This document shows positions 7,626-14,788 of a DNA stretch of 15,544 nucleotides, in pieces. The DNA comes from Gardnerella vaginalis. GTDB lineage: Bacteria; Actinomycetota; Actinomycetes; Actinomycetales; Bifidobacteriaceae. The notes beneath the pieces are model-generated. The model searched no databases. It saw only the letters and a list, made by a program, of their open reading frames with translations, and was not told the DNA's origin. Both the position numbers and the translations under genes were made by a program. Within the stretch, counting starts at the first letter, position 1, and each line of letters starts with the position of its first letter. The stretch covers positions 1 through 15,544 of the forward strand of contig CAMPUL010000027.1 in assembly GCA_946997215.1 (NCBI GenBank). Reading direction: 5' to 3'.

Positions 7626-9262
7626 TCTAAAAAGTGGCTTACAGACCTTTGCATTCCGTTGCCGTAGTCTTTGCAAATTGCATAAGATATGTGCAAGGTT
7701 GCTTCCGCGCGCGTTATTGCAACATACATAAGTCTACGCTCTTCTTCGTTTGCATCTTGAGTTCTATTAACGCTTCCAAATGGAAGTAGACCTTCGCTGC
7801 AGCCGATTAAAAACACGTGCTTAAATTCCAAGCCTTTAGATGCGTGAATCGTAGAAATCGTTACAGGAAGTAAAGATTTTTTGATTAAATCTACTTTTTC
7901 ACGCTCGCTGCCGCCATCTTTTGCAAAGTCAATGTCTTTTGCATCGCCACTTTCAACGTATTTTTTTGAATCACTCAAATCGCTAGCGTTTGAATCTTCA
8001 AAATTGTTTTCTAAAACATCAATTTGCAAGCCAGCATCTTTTCTAACAGAAAAATGTATTCCTAAATCACCCAAAGTTTTGCAAAATATATTCTGTTGAG
8101 CATTAGTACGAGTTAGAATAGCAAAATCCGTAGGAAGCGCTTTTCCTGATTTAACAGCATTATAAATTCGTTGAGCAATATCAACAGCTTCGTCGTAATC
8201 CGTGTTGTAAACGGTTTTAGTAACGCGAGCGCCACCTTTATTTTTTGACACAAGTTTTAAATAATCGCATCTAAAAGCAGACTTGGAAAGAACCCGATTA
8301 GCAAGTCCTACAATACGTTCCGTAGACCTGTAATCCGTATTTAGACTAATATCTGCACAAAGCGGCGCAAACTCGTTAGGAAATTCAAGTAAATCGTAGC
8401 TGCTTGCTCCTGCAAAAGAATAAATCGTTTGCGCAGGATCTCCAACAACGCAAATATTTCGATTATTACCAAGCCAGCATTTAAGAAGTTCATGTTGAAG
8501 AGGAGAAACATCCTGATATTCGTCAACAGTAATCCAGCCGATTTTGCTACGTATTTTCTCACACGCTTTAGGAAAAGCGCGCAAAACGTGGCATGCAAGA
8601 AGCAGTAAATCGTTAAAATCAACAAGATTCCTTGTGTTTTTTTCTAACTCGTAAGCTTTATATGCTTCAACAAATTGATTAACGTCTAGAGCTGCAGGAA
8701 GATCTCGACTAACACAAGCACATGCGCGCACGTAATCATCTGGCGCAATAAGACTAACCTTTGCCCAGTTGATTTCTGCAATAATGTCTCGTATTTGCGC
8801 AGAAGTCATATTTGCAAAATCCGTGTAGTGGATTAATGCTTGCTCAGTAACGCTTTTTGGATCATCCATTATATTTGGAAAAGGAGCTTCGCAAACGTCA
8901 TTCCAAACTCGTCTTAAATGCTGTAAAGCTGCAGAATGAAAAGTTGCAACAGTTGCATTATTTACGCCTAATTTTTTAAGGCGATTTTGCATTTCTTTAG
9001 CAGCTTTTACGGAAAAAGTAACAGCTAAAACGCGATTTTCGTCCCACTCTCCTTTTGCACACGCGTACGCGATTCTTCGCGTAATAGTGCGAGTCTTACC
9101 TGCTCCAGCGCATGCAGTAATGCGCACTGGCCCTTGTAATGCCATTGCTGCTTTGCGTTGAGAATCATCTAAACCTTCTAGCAAAGATTGTGCATAATCT
9201 TTACCATGATTTTCGTTAGATTCACGCTTATTGCTTTCTAAAGACTCTTGAGTAGAAATCAT
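7622..9262 (-). CDS. UvrD2-like superfamily 1A DNA helicase, short form
   Basis: The 546-residue protein has the SF1A motif set in order: Q-motif region LDDSQRKA (31-38), Walker A ACAGAGKT (50-57), motif Ia AVTFSVKAAKEM, Walker B ITVDEYQDVSPLQ (244-256), motif III VVGDPAQTIYSFAGA (272-286), motif IV DYRSTERIV (310-318), motif V ISTIHASKGLEF (469-480) and motif VI EERRLMYVAITRAE (507-520). AEINWAKVSLIAPDDYV resembles mycobacterial UvrD2 more than UvrD1/PcrA. The 2B region between about 406 and 465 is short and low-complexity, and the protein stops soon after motif VI, without the cysteine motif and HRDC domain of UvrD2. It should be a 3'-5' translocase in repair; strand-separation strength is uncertain. 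The start has no strong ribosome binding site. The gene is divergent from the kinase-fold gene. Confidence 0.88.
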   Translation of the reverse strand: MISTQESLESNKRESNENHGKDYAQSLLEGLDDSQRKAAMALQGPVRITACAGAGKTRTITRRIAYACAKGEWDENRVLAVTFSVKAAKEMQNRLKKLGVNNATVATFHSAALQHLRRVWNDVCEAPFPNIMDDPKSVTEQALIHYTDFANMTSAQIRDIIAEINWAKVSLIAPDDYVRACACVSRDLPAALDVNQFVEAYKAYELEKNTRNLVDFNDLLLLACHVLRAFPKACEKIRSKIGWITVDEYQDVSPLQHELLKCWLGNNRNICVVGDPAQTIYSFAGASSYDLLEFPNEFAPLCADISLNTDYRSTERIVGLANRVLSKSAFRCDYLKLVSKNKGGARVTKTVYNTDYDEAVDIAQRIYNAVKSGKALPTDFAILTRTNAQQNIFCKTLGDLGIHFSVRKDAGLQIDVLENNFEDSNASDLSDSKKYVESGDAKDIDFAKDGGSEREKVDLIKKSLLPVTISTIHASKGLEFKHVFLIGCSEGLLPFGSVNRTQDANEEERRLMYVAITRAEATLHISYAICKDYGNGMQRSVSHFLE

Positions 9263-9365
9263 AATTCTATTGTTACAACAAATAAAGAAAAAATAAAAGC
9301 ATAAAACGCTAATGTGGTTAAAGGCTATTTAGCTATATCTCGTTGCTTTGTATTAATGTTGAACT
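9263..9365. other. Divergent promoter region of the helicase and kinase-fold genes
   Basis: This AT-rich gap holds a 12-bp dyad TTGTTACAACAA (9270-9281) eight bases before the helicase start codon and one copy of the 19-bp dispersed repeat (9313-9331). No convincing -35/-10 pair could be assigned. Confidence 0.35.
9313..9331 (+). repeat. 19-bp dispersed inverted repeat, copy 1
   Basis: TGTGGTTAAAGGCTATTTA is identical to the reverse complement of 14372-14390. This copy lies in the leader of the kinase-fold gene. Similarity does not extend clearly beyond the 19 bases. Confidence 0.75.
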
Positions 9366-11042
9366 GTGACACAGATAAGCAGATTCAAGTTGGTAGCGCT
9401 GGCCTCATCGGTCATGCCAGAAGTACAATTCGCCGGAACGCGCCAAAGCGAGCAGGCAAACGCCACCGATGCCGCTGCTGGCATATCTCACGCTGTTATT
9501 CAAGACGTTTCGGGCAGACTTTACGACATTTTTGTTAGCTCTAACACTAAAGGTCAAAAACGTTTGCACGATAGAGCGCGAGCAGCATGGGTATTGCAAA
9601 AAACTAAGGGGCTTGCAGCTCTTGGATTTGCTCACGAAGAAATGCTTAAGTTTGTTCCTGGGTCGCTTTCAAATAAGGAAACTAATCAGGCAAACCAAGC
9701 AAATCAACAAGATTCCACTAATAGTCAAAATCAAAACGAATTACATTTTGACTCAATAGGAGAAGCTGATTTTAACAATCCAACAATGCTTATTTGTAAT
9801 CATCTAAACGGAAATGCAAGAGAACTAAGCCTTCTTACAACAGATGATTGTGTAAACTCTGGAACTGCAATAGGCGCGATTCATAGACTAAGTCCGTCAT
9901 TTTTAACTAAAAGCGATTATCCTTCTTTTACTACTGGTCAAATTCGCACGCAATTAACATCTTGGATTAAAAGATTGCGCCAAGCAGGCCATATTCCTAC
10001 AGAAATAACAGATAATTGGTCTAGAGTTTTAGAAACTGATGGATTGTGGTCATTTGACACTTGCCCAGTTCACGGCGGATTCAAAGATGGTGATTTTCTA
10101 TTTTCTGGGTCTACTATTACAGCTATAACCAATTGGCAAAGCATGCAAATCAACGATCCTGCTCGCGATTTAGCGTGGATTTTTGCAAAGCTTAACGAGC
10201 AGCATAGAAACGCTTTGCTAAGTGCATATGGAAGAATGCTTGGGTCTAGATTAGACAGCATGATTATGCTTCGAGCAAATCTTTGGCTACAAATGGAGCA
10301 AGTTGGAGACTTTATTCAAGCTTTGCAACGCGCAGATACAACTGGAATAATGCGATTTAAGGCGCAAGTGGAACGTCTTGCTCACGAGCTTACACGCATA
10401 AATAACTCCAGAGCAGCAAGCGCAAATCAAAACACTAATAGCGCAAATCCAGCGTCTTCTCTTACTGTAGGAGATATTGTTAAAGACGATATTGTTAAAG
10501 ATAATGCCGTTAAAGACGATACTATATCTTCGGACGCTACTAACGAAAAAACTGTTGTAACACTCAAGCAAGAAGATCAAAAAGACTATAAAGATAATAC
10601 ATACGAACAAACTATAACTATAAACGACAACACTAACGCCACTGAAACTGCCACTAAAACAGCCACTATTGCAGACGGCTTAGAAACGCAAGTTATAAGC
10701 AGCGTTAACAAAACTAACGATGTGAATAACAACGCAACGAACGAAGTTAGCAACAGCAATAATGATTTCGTAGATAAAGCTGATGCAAATAATAGTGTAG
10801 AAAGTGCAAATAGCGGCGAAAGTGTAGACAGTACCAATATTGTTGAAAATGTCAATATAAATAGCAACGATGGTAATGGCAATAATAGTAATGGCAATAA
10901 AAATGAAGATTTAGATAAGCCAGCAACTATTATTATTCCAATGCTAAAAGATGCAGAACTTGCTATTAAAGACGCAAAAAGCAAACTAGAAAACACAAGC
11001 ACAAGCGCAAATACAGGTGAAAGCACAAACGCCCAAAGCTAA
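9366..11042 (+). CDS. APH-like kinase-fold (phosphotransferase family) protein with degraded active site and disordered tail
   Basis: The 558-residue protein resembles the actinobacterial aminoglycoside/macrolide phosphotransferase-like family often found next to UvrD-type helicases. The recognisable core is VHGGFKDGDFLFSG (235-248), ITAITNWQSMQINDPARDLAWIFA (251-274) and the helical C-lobe to about 345. In active APH enzymes the catalytic loop reads HGDxxxxN and the metal-binding segment IDWE. Here they read HGG, D243 in place of Asn, and TNWQ, so the catalytic and metal-binding residues are missing and this is probably a pseudokinase or a binding protein. Residues 350-558 are Asn/Thr/Asp-rich, with short repeats such as VKDDIVKDNAVKDD. 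The GTG start at 9366 is favoured because LVALASSVMPE just after it looks conserved; an ATG at 9414 is the alternative. DUF3107 follows 59 bases downstream. Substrate unknown. Confidence 0.72.
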   Translation: MTQISRFKLVALASSVMPEVQFAGTRQSEQANATDAAAGISHAVIQDVSGRLYDIFVSSNTKGQKRLHDRARAAWVLQKTKGLAALGFAHEEMLKFVPGSLSNKETNQANQANQQDSTNSQNQNELHFDSIGEADFNNPTMLICNHLNGNARELSLLTTDDCVNSGTAIGAIHRLSPSFLTKSDYPSFTTGQIRTQLTSWIKRLRQAGHIPTEITDNWSRVLETDGLWSFDTCPVHGGFKDGDFLFSGSTITAITNWQSMQINDPARDLAWIFAKLNEQHRNALLSAYGRMLGSRLDSMIMLRANLWLQMEQVGDFIQALQRADTTGIMRFKAQVERLAHELTRINNSRAASANQNTNSANPASSLTVGDIVKDDIVKDNAVKDDTISSDATNEKTVVTLKQEDQKDYKDNTYEQTITINDNTNATETATKTATIADGLETQVISSVNKTNDVNNNATNEVSNSNNDFVDKADANNSVESANSGESVDSTNIVENVNINSNDGNGNNSNGNKNEDLDKPATIIIPMLKDAELAIKDAKSKLENTSTSANTGESTNAQS

Positions 11043-11101
11043 TACATAAGCGCGTAAAACACTAAATAACAATAATTAATCTAAACAATTAAGGAATAAA
11101 A

Positions 11102-11326
11102 ATGAAGGTAACAATTGGCGTTAAGCATGTAAAAGACACTATTAGCTTTGAAAGTGATCAAAGCGAGCAAGATATACAAAACATTATTGAAAGCGCTATT
11201 AAAGACGCAAAAGCAATTAATCTTACAGATAAAAACAATCGAAAAATTTTTATTATGGCAGACTCTTTTGCATATGCAATTATAGGAGATACGCCAACTC
11301 ACACCGTTGGTTTTAACGCGTTTTAA
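11102..11326 (+). CDS. DUF3107 family protein
   Basis: The 74-residue protein has the whole pattern of the actinobacterial DUF3107 family: MKVTIGVKH at the start, the ISFES strand, the helix SEQDIQNIIESAIKDA, LTDKNNRKIFIMADSFAYAIIG, and the closing VGFNAF. No function is established for this family that I can name. It is small, soluble and predicted to be cytoplasmic. AAGGA at 11091-11095 with six-base spacing supports the ATG. It follows the kinase-fold gene by 59 bases on the same strand, so co-transcription is likely. It is convergent with the PHP-domain gene. Confidence 0.85.
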   Translation: MKVTIGVKHVKDTISFESDQSEQDIQNIIESAIKDAKAINLTDKNNRKIFIMADSFAYAIIGDTPTHTVGFNAF

Positions 11327-11334
11327 CACTGCTA

Positions 11335-11362
11335 GAACACTGCTAGAACACTTAACACGTTT
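11335..11362 (+). repeat. 11-bp tandem repeat AACACTGCTAG, 2.5 copies
   Basis: Two exact copies (11335-11345, 11346-11356) and a six-base partial copy follow the DUF3107 stop codon. They lie in the 67-base gap between two convergent genes, in which I see no canonical terminator. Confidence 0.6.
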
Positions 11363-11393
11363 ATAACGTTTTAACAGCACAATTTTAATTCAT

Positions 11394-12281
11394 CTAGTAA
11401 TTTAGGATTTTAGAAACAACATTGCAACTTGTTGTTTCTTCTCCGATTTTATTTGGCTTGCCACTACCATGCCAATCGGAGCCACCAGTAACAAGCAAAT
11501 TCAAGTCTTTTGCTAACTCCAATAATCTTTGTCTTTGCGTTAAAGAGTTGCCACGATGATATACTTCTAAACCGTTAAGGCCAACGCTTGCATAGTGTTC
11601 TATTTGAGAATCCGAAAGAATAACAAGATTCCTACTATAATCCGCAGGATGCGCAATAACGCTTACTCCCCCAGCGTGTTTAATAACTTTAATAACCTCA
11701 TCAACACTTGGAGATGGCGTTGGAATGTAGTATGGGCCATGTGGAGCAACAGGGCCTGCAAAAGCTTGTGACCTTGTTTCAAAAACGCCTGCAGCGACAA
11801 GAGCGTCTGCAATATGCGGACGGCCAATCGTAGTTAGCGCACCTTGCCCTGCTTGTGCAAGAACATCTTGCCAAGTAATCGGAAAATCATGCGACATAAG
11901 ATCAACCATTTTGCGCGTGCGTTCCAATCTGCGTTTTCTTGTAGTTGCAAACATTTCATTAATGCACTCGTCGTTTGGATTGTAGTTATAAGCAAGCACG
12001 TGAACCGATATGTTTCCTTCTACAGCAGTTATCTCCGATCCAAAAATAACTGGAAAATCAGCGTTTTTAGCAGCTTCTTCAAAATCATGCCAACCAGCAG
12101 TAGTATCGTGATCGCTAATAGCTACTCCACTAAGACCAAGATTTTTAGCTTCATCTACTAATTCTTTTGGAGATTTAGTGCCATCGGAATATAAAGTATG
12201 ACAATGCAAATCCCACCCTAAATCTTGCGATTTAGAATCCAAACTAAAGTCGTTATTCGCACTACTACCTATTACAGTCAT
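11394..12281 (-). CDS. PHP-domain metal-dependent phosphoesterase (YciV/RNase AM-like)
   Basis: The protein has the four PHP metal-binding motifs: DLHCHTLYSDG, ISDHDTTAGW, GSEITAVEGNISVHVLAYN and, near the end, GSDWHGSGKPN. A middle segment contains RPHIADALV and VIAHPADYS. This layout matches the YciV/TrpH group, whose members hydrolyse 3',5'-nucleotide bisphosphates or short 5'-phosphorylated RNA ends. The substrate here is inferred from the family. It is a soluble cytoplasmic enzyme of normal length. I place the start at 12281 (MTVIGSSANN), 295 residues. The longer version from 12341 would leave only 20 bases before the divergent VKOR start and no room for promoters, although neither start has a good ribosome binding site. 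Confidence 0.85.
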   Translation of the reverse strand: MTVIGSSANNDFSLDSKSQDLGWDLHCHTLYSDGTKSPKELVDEAKNLGLSGVAISDHDTTAGWHDFEEAAKNADFPVIFGSEITAVEGNISVHVLAYNYNPNDECINEMFATTRKRRLERTRKMVDLMSHDFPITWQDVLAQAGQGALTTIGRPHIADALVAAGVFETRSQAFAGPVAPHGPYYIPTPSPSVDEVIKVIKHAGGVSVIAHPADYSRNLVILSDSQIEHYASVGLNGLEVYHRGNSLTQRQRLLELAKDLNLLVTGGSDWHGSGKPNKIGEETTSCNVVSKILNY

Positions 12282-12350
12282 ATAATTATCGTAAACTGTG
12301 GTATGTAACGTTTTTAAGTCTAAACAATATCTAAAATGCATTAGCGCTTT

Positions 12351-12356
12351 GAGGAG
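12351..12356 (+). promoter_or_regulatory. Ribosome binding site GAGGAG deciding the VKOR start
   Basis: GAGGAG lies five bases before the ATG at 12362. The earlier in-frame GTG at 12356 overlaps it and is therefore unlikely to be used. Confidence 0.7.
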
Positions 12357-12361
12357 TGTTT

Positions 12362-12988
12362 ATGGGTAGCAACAATAATCGCATGAATTCTTGGCGACAT
12401 TCTGCCACTTGGGTTTACATGATTATGCTTATTTCATCCGCAATTGCACTTTTAACATCGCTAATACTTTCTTCCGAAACTTTAGCTCTTGCACGCGCAC
12501 CGCATAAAGCGCTTGGATGCGACGTAAACACCGTTGTTTCATGCTCTAAAGTGGCTCAATCTTGGCAGGCGGAATTTATACGATTTGGCGAATTAAGCTT
12601 CCCTAACGCCTTCTTTGGAATTGCAGCAGAAAGCGTATTTGTAACTCTTGCTGTAATTGGAATAGCAAAAGTAAAACTTCCAAAATGGCTGGCAATATTT
12701 AGCTGGATAGGCGGATTATGCGCGCTCTTGTACGCGTATTGGCTGTTTACGCAATCTATGTTTGTTATACAAATTCTTTGCCCATGGTGCCTTGTTTTAA
12801 TGTTTTGCACAACTTTGCAATTTATGTCGCTTAGTCACGCAACGTTTAGTGTACAAGAGATTGGATTAAAAAATAAAGTTTTAAGCGCTTACTACCGTAT
12901 AAATTACGATTTAATCGTAGATTTGCTTTGGATTTTTGCTCTTGTATTGCTTATTTTAGGCAAATACGGAAATGCTATATTTTCATAA
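12362..12988 (+). CDS. VKOR family membrane protein, disulfide-bond generation
   Basis: The 208-residue membrane protein has the bacterial vitamin K epoxide reductase layout. A first membrane helix (about 19-37) is followed by the loop cysteines C53 and C61 (GCDVNTVVSC), the conserved FPNAFFG at the start of helix two, more helices to about residue 155, and the active-site CPWC (C140-C143). A last helix lies at about 183-200. In bacteria such proteins reoxidise a DsbA-like thioredoxin in the envelope, using quinone as electron acceptor. There is no fused thioredoxin domain and no DsbA-like gene in the window, so the partner is elsewhere. Start chosen from GAGGAG spacing. It is divergent from the PHP gene and convergent with murI, which begins its stop codon 31 bases away. 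Confidence 0.88.
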   Translation: MGSNNNRMNSWRHSATWVYMIMLISSAIALLTSLILSSETLALARAPHKALGCDVNTVVSCSKVAQSWQAEFIRFGELSFPNAFFGIAAESVFVTLAVIGIAKVKLPKWLAIFSWIGGLCALLYAYWLFTQSMFVIQILCPWCLVLMFCTTLQFMSLSHATFSVQEIGLKNKVLSAYYRINYDLIVDLLWIFALVLLILGKYGNAIFS

Positions 12989-13019
12989 GTCGCGAGTAAA
13001 GTCGCATTTTAAGCTACAA

Positions 13020-13802
13020 TCAGAAATCACCATTAAGTAACGATTGCGATAGCTTAGCAATACGATTACTTGAATCGGAGTTAGTAAGCAGAACGCTTCC
13101 ACTATTTTCGCTTGGCGCAAGCAGATCCTTAGATTCTAAAACGCTTTTAAGATGATGAATAGTGCCATCATTACCGTCTACAATATTCACGCAATCAGGC
13201 AAAAACTCACGGAAGTAGTTTTTATAAAACACAAAATGAGTGCATCCTAAAACAACTGAATCAATATTCGTTAAATCGTAAGAATCAAAATACTTGTGCA
13301 AAGCGCTCATAACAATATTTTTATTGCCTAAATCGCCATTTTCCACAATTTCTACCAAATCTGGGCAAGGTTTAGAAAAAATCTTGTGATTTTGCGTAAA
13401 ACGATTCATAAGTTCTGCAAACTTGCGCTCTCTAAGCGTTAAAGGCGTAGCTGCAACGATTACGCGCTGAGGCTTGCCGCCACCCAAATCGCAAGCAAGC
13501 TTAAGAGCAGGCTCCATGCCAATAATCGGCATATTGTAATGCGCACGCAAATCTTTAACAGCAGCAGAAGTGGCAGTATTGCAAGCAATTACAATAGCTT
13601 TAACATTAAGACTTGCAAAATGCTCAACAATCTTAAAACTAAGATCTCGCACTTCTTGAGGAGTTTTTATGCCATAAGGCGCGTTTGCAGAATCGCCAAA
13701 ATAAACAATGCTCTCATTAGGCATAGCTGCGCTAAGTTGACGAACTACAGAAATACCGCCAAGTCCTGAGTCAAACACACCAATCGGAGCGCATGAAGTC
13801 AT
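13020..13802 (-). CDS. murI: Glutamate racemase
   Basis: The 260-residue protein has the two-cysteine racemase active site: C74 in [11 protein letters not shown] and C187 in [10 protein letters not shown]. It also has the opening [14 protein letters not shown] (Asp11, Ser12) and the [11 protein letters not shown] segment. It converts L-glutamate to D-glutamate for peptidoglycan precursor synthesis in the cytoplasm. Length and motif order are normal. The start is fixed by AGGAGGT at 13807-13813, five bases before the ATG. No partner gene shares its strand nearby; upstream lies the decayed ABC-transporter fragment on the same strand. Confidence 0.95.
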   Translation of the reverse strand: MTSCAPIGVFDSGLGGISVVRQLSAAMPNESIVYFGDSANAPYGIKTPQEVRDLSFKIVEHFASLNVKAIVIACNTATSAAVKDLRAHYNMPIIGMEPALKLACDLGGGKPQRVIVAATPLTLRERKFAELMNRFTQNHKIFSKPCPDLVEIVENGDLGNKNIVMSALHKYFDSYDLTNIDSVVLGCTHFVFYKNYFREFLPDCVNIVDGNDGTIHHLKSVLESKDLLAPSENSGSVLLTNSDSSNRIAKLSQSLLNGDF

Positions 13803-13855
13803 AAAAACCTCCTAATAGACTCTTATCATGTTACTTTTTAGCACAAACATAAGCT

Positions 13856-14052
13856 TTACAAAACAGCATCAATAAGGCTTTGCCTGTAGGAATTCTTAGG
13901 GAAACGCAAAACGTCTTTAACGCTTCCCTGCTCAACAATTCTTCCGCCTTTTATAATACTAACTTGGCTAGCAATGCGACTAACTAAAGAGAATCGTTAG
14001 GCATAATCAGTAAGCATAATCAGTAAGCATAATCAGTAAGCATAATCAGTAA
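13856..14052 (-). pseudogene. Remnant of an ABC-transporter ATPase C-terminus (oligopeptide-type), broken by a stop and a tandem duplication
   Basis: Reading the minus strand to the TAA at 13856-13858, the frame encodes SLVSRIASQVSIIKGGRIVE followed by QGSVKDVLRFPKNSYRQSLI and DAVL. This is the C-terminus of a Dpp/Opp-type ABC ATPase: GGRIVEQG, then P-x-x-x-Y-x-x-x-L near the end. The same frame extends upstream through RF, a TAA stop, and MLTDYA, where an intact gene would have a segment leading into the signalling His region. That MLTDYA coding segment is where the 13-bp unit is repeated four times, shifting the frame. No Walker A or signature motif remains. About 45 residues of family sequence survive. 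Loss of the 5' part suggests deletion or decay of a peptide-transport operon. Confidence 0.7.
14001..14052. repeat. 13-bp tandem repeat GCATAATCAGTAA, four exact copies
   Basis: Copies lie at 14001-14013, 14014-14026, 14027-14039 and 14040-14052, with no differences. They are followed by two copies of a 10-bp unit AAATCAAACT (14058-14077). On the minus strand the unit reads TTACTGATTATGC and forms part of the broken ABC-ATPase frame. Confidence 0.9.
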
Positions 14053-14090
14053 GCATTAAATCAAACTAAATCAAACTAAACCAAGCACAA

Positions 14091-14148
14091 GCAGTGGTAG
14101 AGATAAACCTACGAACAACAAGTATCACTGGTTTACCAATGCCACTGC
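14091..14148. repeat. Imperfect inverted repeat with 19-base arms
   Basis: Arm one at 14091-14109 begins GCAGTGG and ends TAAACC. Arm two at 14130-14148 begins GGTTTA and ends CCACTGC. The outer seven and inner six bases pair perfectly, while the five bases between do not. The 20-base spacer has no obvious structure. Confidence 0.55.
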
Positions 14149-14300
14149 ACAGCACTATATATGGAGCGTCCCCACTAAGACGATAGCGTATTTATGAACA
14201 AAAGTGTTGCATATTTTTTTATAAAACTAACAAATACAAACATGAGTAAATTTGTACTGTTGTCATAACAAATCTATAGGAAGGTGTGGAAATCGGAGTG

Positions 14301-14356
14301 TCGCATCACCTTGCTTTTTCACTTGAAGCGTAGCGTGAAAAAGCAACTTGATGCGA
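14301..14356. repeat. Long near-perfect hairpin
   Basis: The outer stem TCGCATCA/TGATGCGA (8 bp) and inner stem TTGCTTTTTCAC/GTGAAAAAGCAA (12 bp) are separated by a 2x2 internal loop and enclose a 12-base loop. There is no U tract, so it is not a normal terminator. It is longer and more perfect than chance would give and lies in a gene-free stretch. Confidence 0.85.
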
Positions 14357-14371
14357 TAGCGCTTGCTTCTA

Positions 14372-14390
14372 TAAATAGCCTTTAACCACA
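14372..14390 (-). repeat. 19-bp dispersed inverted repeat, copy 2
   Basis: TAAATAGCCTTTAACCACA is the exact reverse complement of 9313-9331. It begins 16 bases after the long hairpin. Confidence 0.75.
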
Positions 14391-14458
14391 ATGCATAAAA
14401 AATCTAGGAAAGCTAACTTAAATCACTTACGATACCTAATACAAAACAACAATCATTA

Positions 14459-14484
14459 AAAATAGTTTCAATTGATGCTATTTT
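14459..14484. promoter_or_regulatory. 26-bp dyad upstream of brnT, candidate BrnA operator
   Basis: The arms AAAATAG (14459-14465) and CTATTTT (14478-14484) are perfect inverted repeats. They are centred on the palindrome TCAATTGA (14468-14475), so the whole element is symmetric about one point, with 22 of 26 positions matching. It ends 28 bases before the brnT ATG, where an autoregulatory operator would be expected. BrnA-type antitoxins are ribbon-helix-helix repressors of their own operon. Confidence 0.5.
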
Positions 14485-14512
14485 ACGTTAAACTAAACGA
14501 TAGAAGGTGAGT

Positions 14513-14788
14513 ATGAATTTTGAGTACGATCCTGCAAAAAGCTTAAAAAATTTTGCTAAACATGGTATCAGTTTCAAAAAAGCCCAATTACTTTGGGAGA
14601 ATACGACAATTACATTAGAATCCAAAAATTCAGGAAACGACAACTCTCGCTACTTAGTTTTTGGAAAAATAAACAATAAACATTGGACGGCAATAATAAC
14701 AAAAAGAAATAATCGAATTCGTATTATTTCTGTAAGAAGATCGCGTAAAAATGAGGAGCAATATTATGAAGAGCACTACAACGAGTAA
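14513..14788 (+). CDS. brnT: BrnT family type II toxin (RelE-like ribonuclease fold)
   Basis: The 91-residue protein has the whole BrnT pattern: MNFEYDPAKSLKNFAKHGIS at the start, FKKAQLLWEN, then SRYLVFGKINNKHWTAIIT and RIRIISVRRSRKNEEQYYE at the end. BrnT toxins fold like RelE and act as ribonucleases that lower translation; activity here is inferred from the family. The ATG at 14513 has AGAAGG at 14502-14507 with five-base spacing; the earlier GTG at 14507 overlaps that site. The toxin gene precedes and overlaps the antitoxin gene by 23 bases, the usual BrnTA order. No truncation or stop is seen in the toxin. It borders a decayed island, which suggests arrival by transfer. Confidence 0.88.
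   Translation: MNFEYDPAKSLKNFAKHGISFKKAQLLWENTTITLESKNSGNDNSRYLVFGKINNKHWTAIITKRNNRIRIISVRRSRKNEEQYYEEHYNE
14753..14758 (+). promoter_or_regulatory. Ribosome binding site GAGGAG deciding the BrnA start
   Basis: GAGGAG lies inside the brnT frame, seven bases before the ATG at 14766. An ATG at 14751 overlaps the site and is less likely to be the start. Confidence 0.65.

Larger units (their letters stand above)
14053..14458. other. Gene-free stretch with two inverted-repeat structures
   Basis: No coding sequence that I can support lies here. It holds an imperfect inverted repeat (14091-14148), a sequence CTTAGTGGGGACGCTCC on the minus strand at about 14163-14179 whose neighbourhood could be a decayed mobile-element end, a strong hairpin (14301-14356) and one copy of the 19-bp dispersed repeat (14372-14390). 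Together with the ABC remnant this makes a decayed island between murI and brnT. Confidence 0.5.

Noticed and set aside
9313..9345. Possible tRNA-like sequence GGCTATTTAGCTATATCTCG in the kinase-fold gene leader
   Set aside because: It resembles a tRNA 5' end by eye, but no anticodon arm or T arm follows.
10586..11026. Leu/Ser-rich minus-strand frame of 146 codons opposite the kinase-fold tail
   Set aside because: It looks like a membrane protein only because it is antisense to Asn/Asp/Lys codons; there is no ribosome binding site or family match.
14284..14384. Short plus-strand frame starting GTG after AGGAAG and spanning the long hairpin
   Set aside because: The ribosome binding site touches the GTG with no spacing, and the peptide resembles nothing I recognise; the hairpin explains the sequence better.
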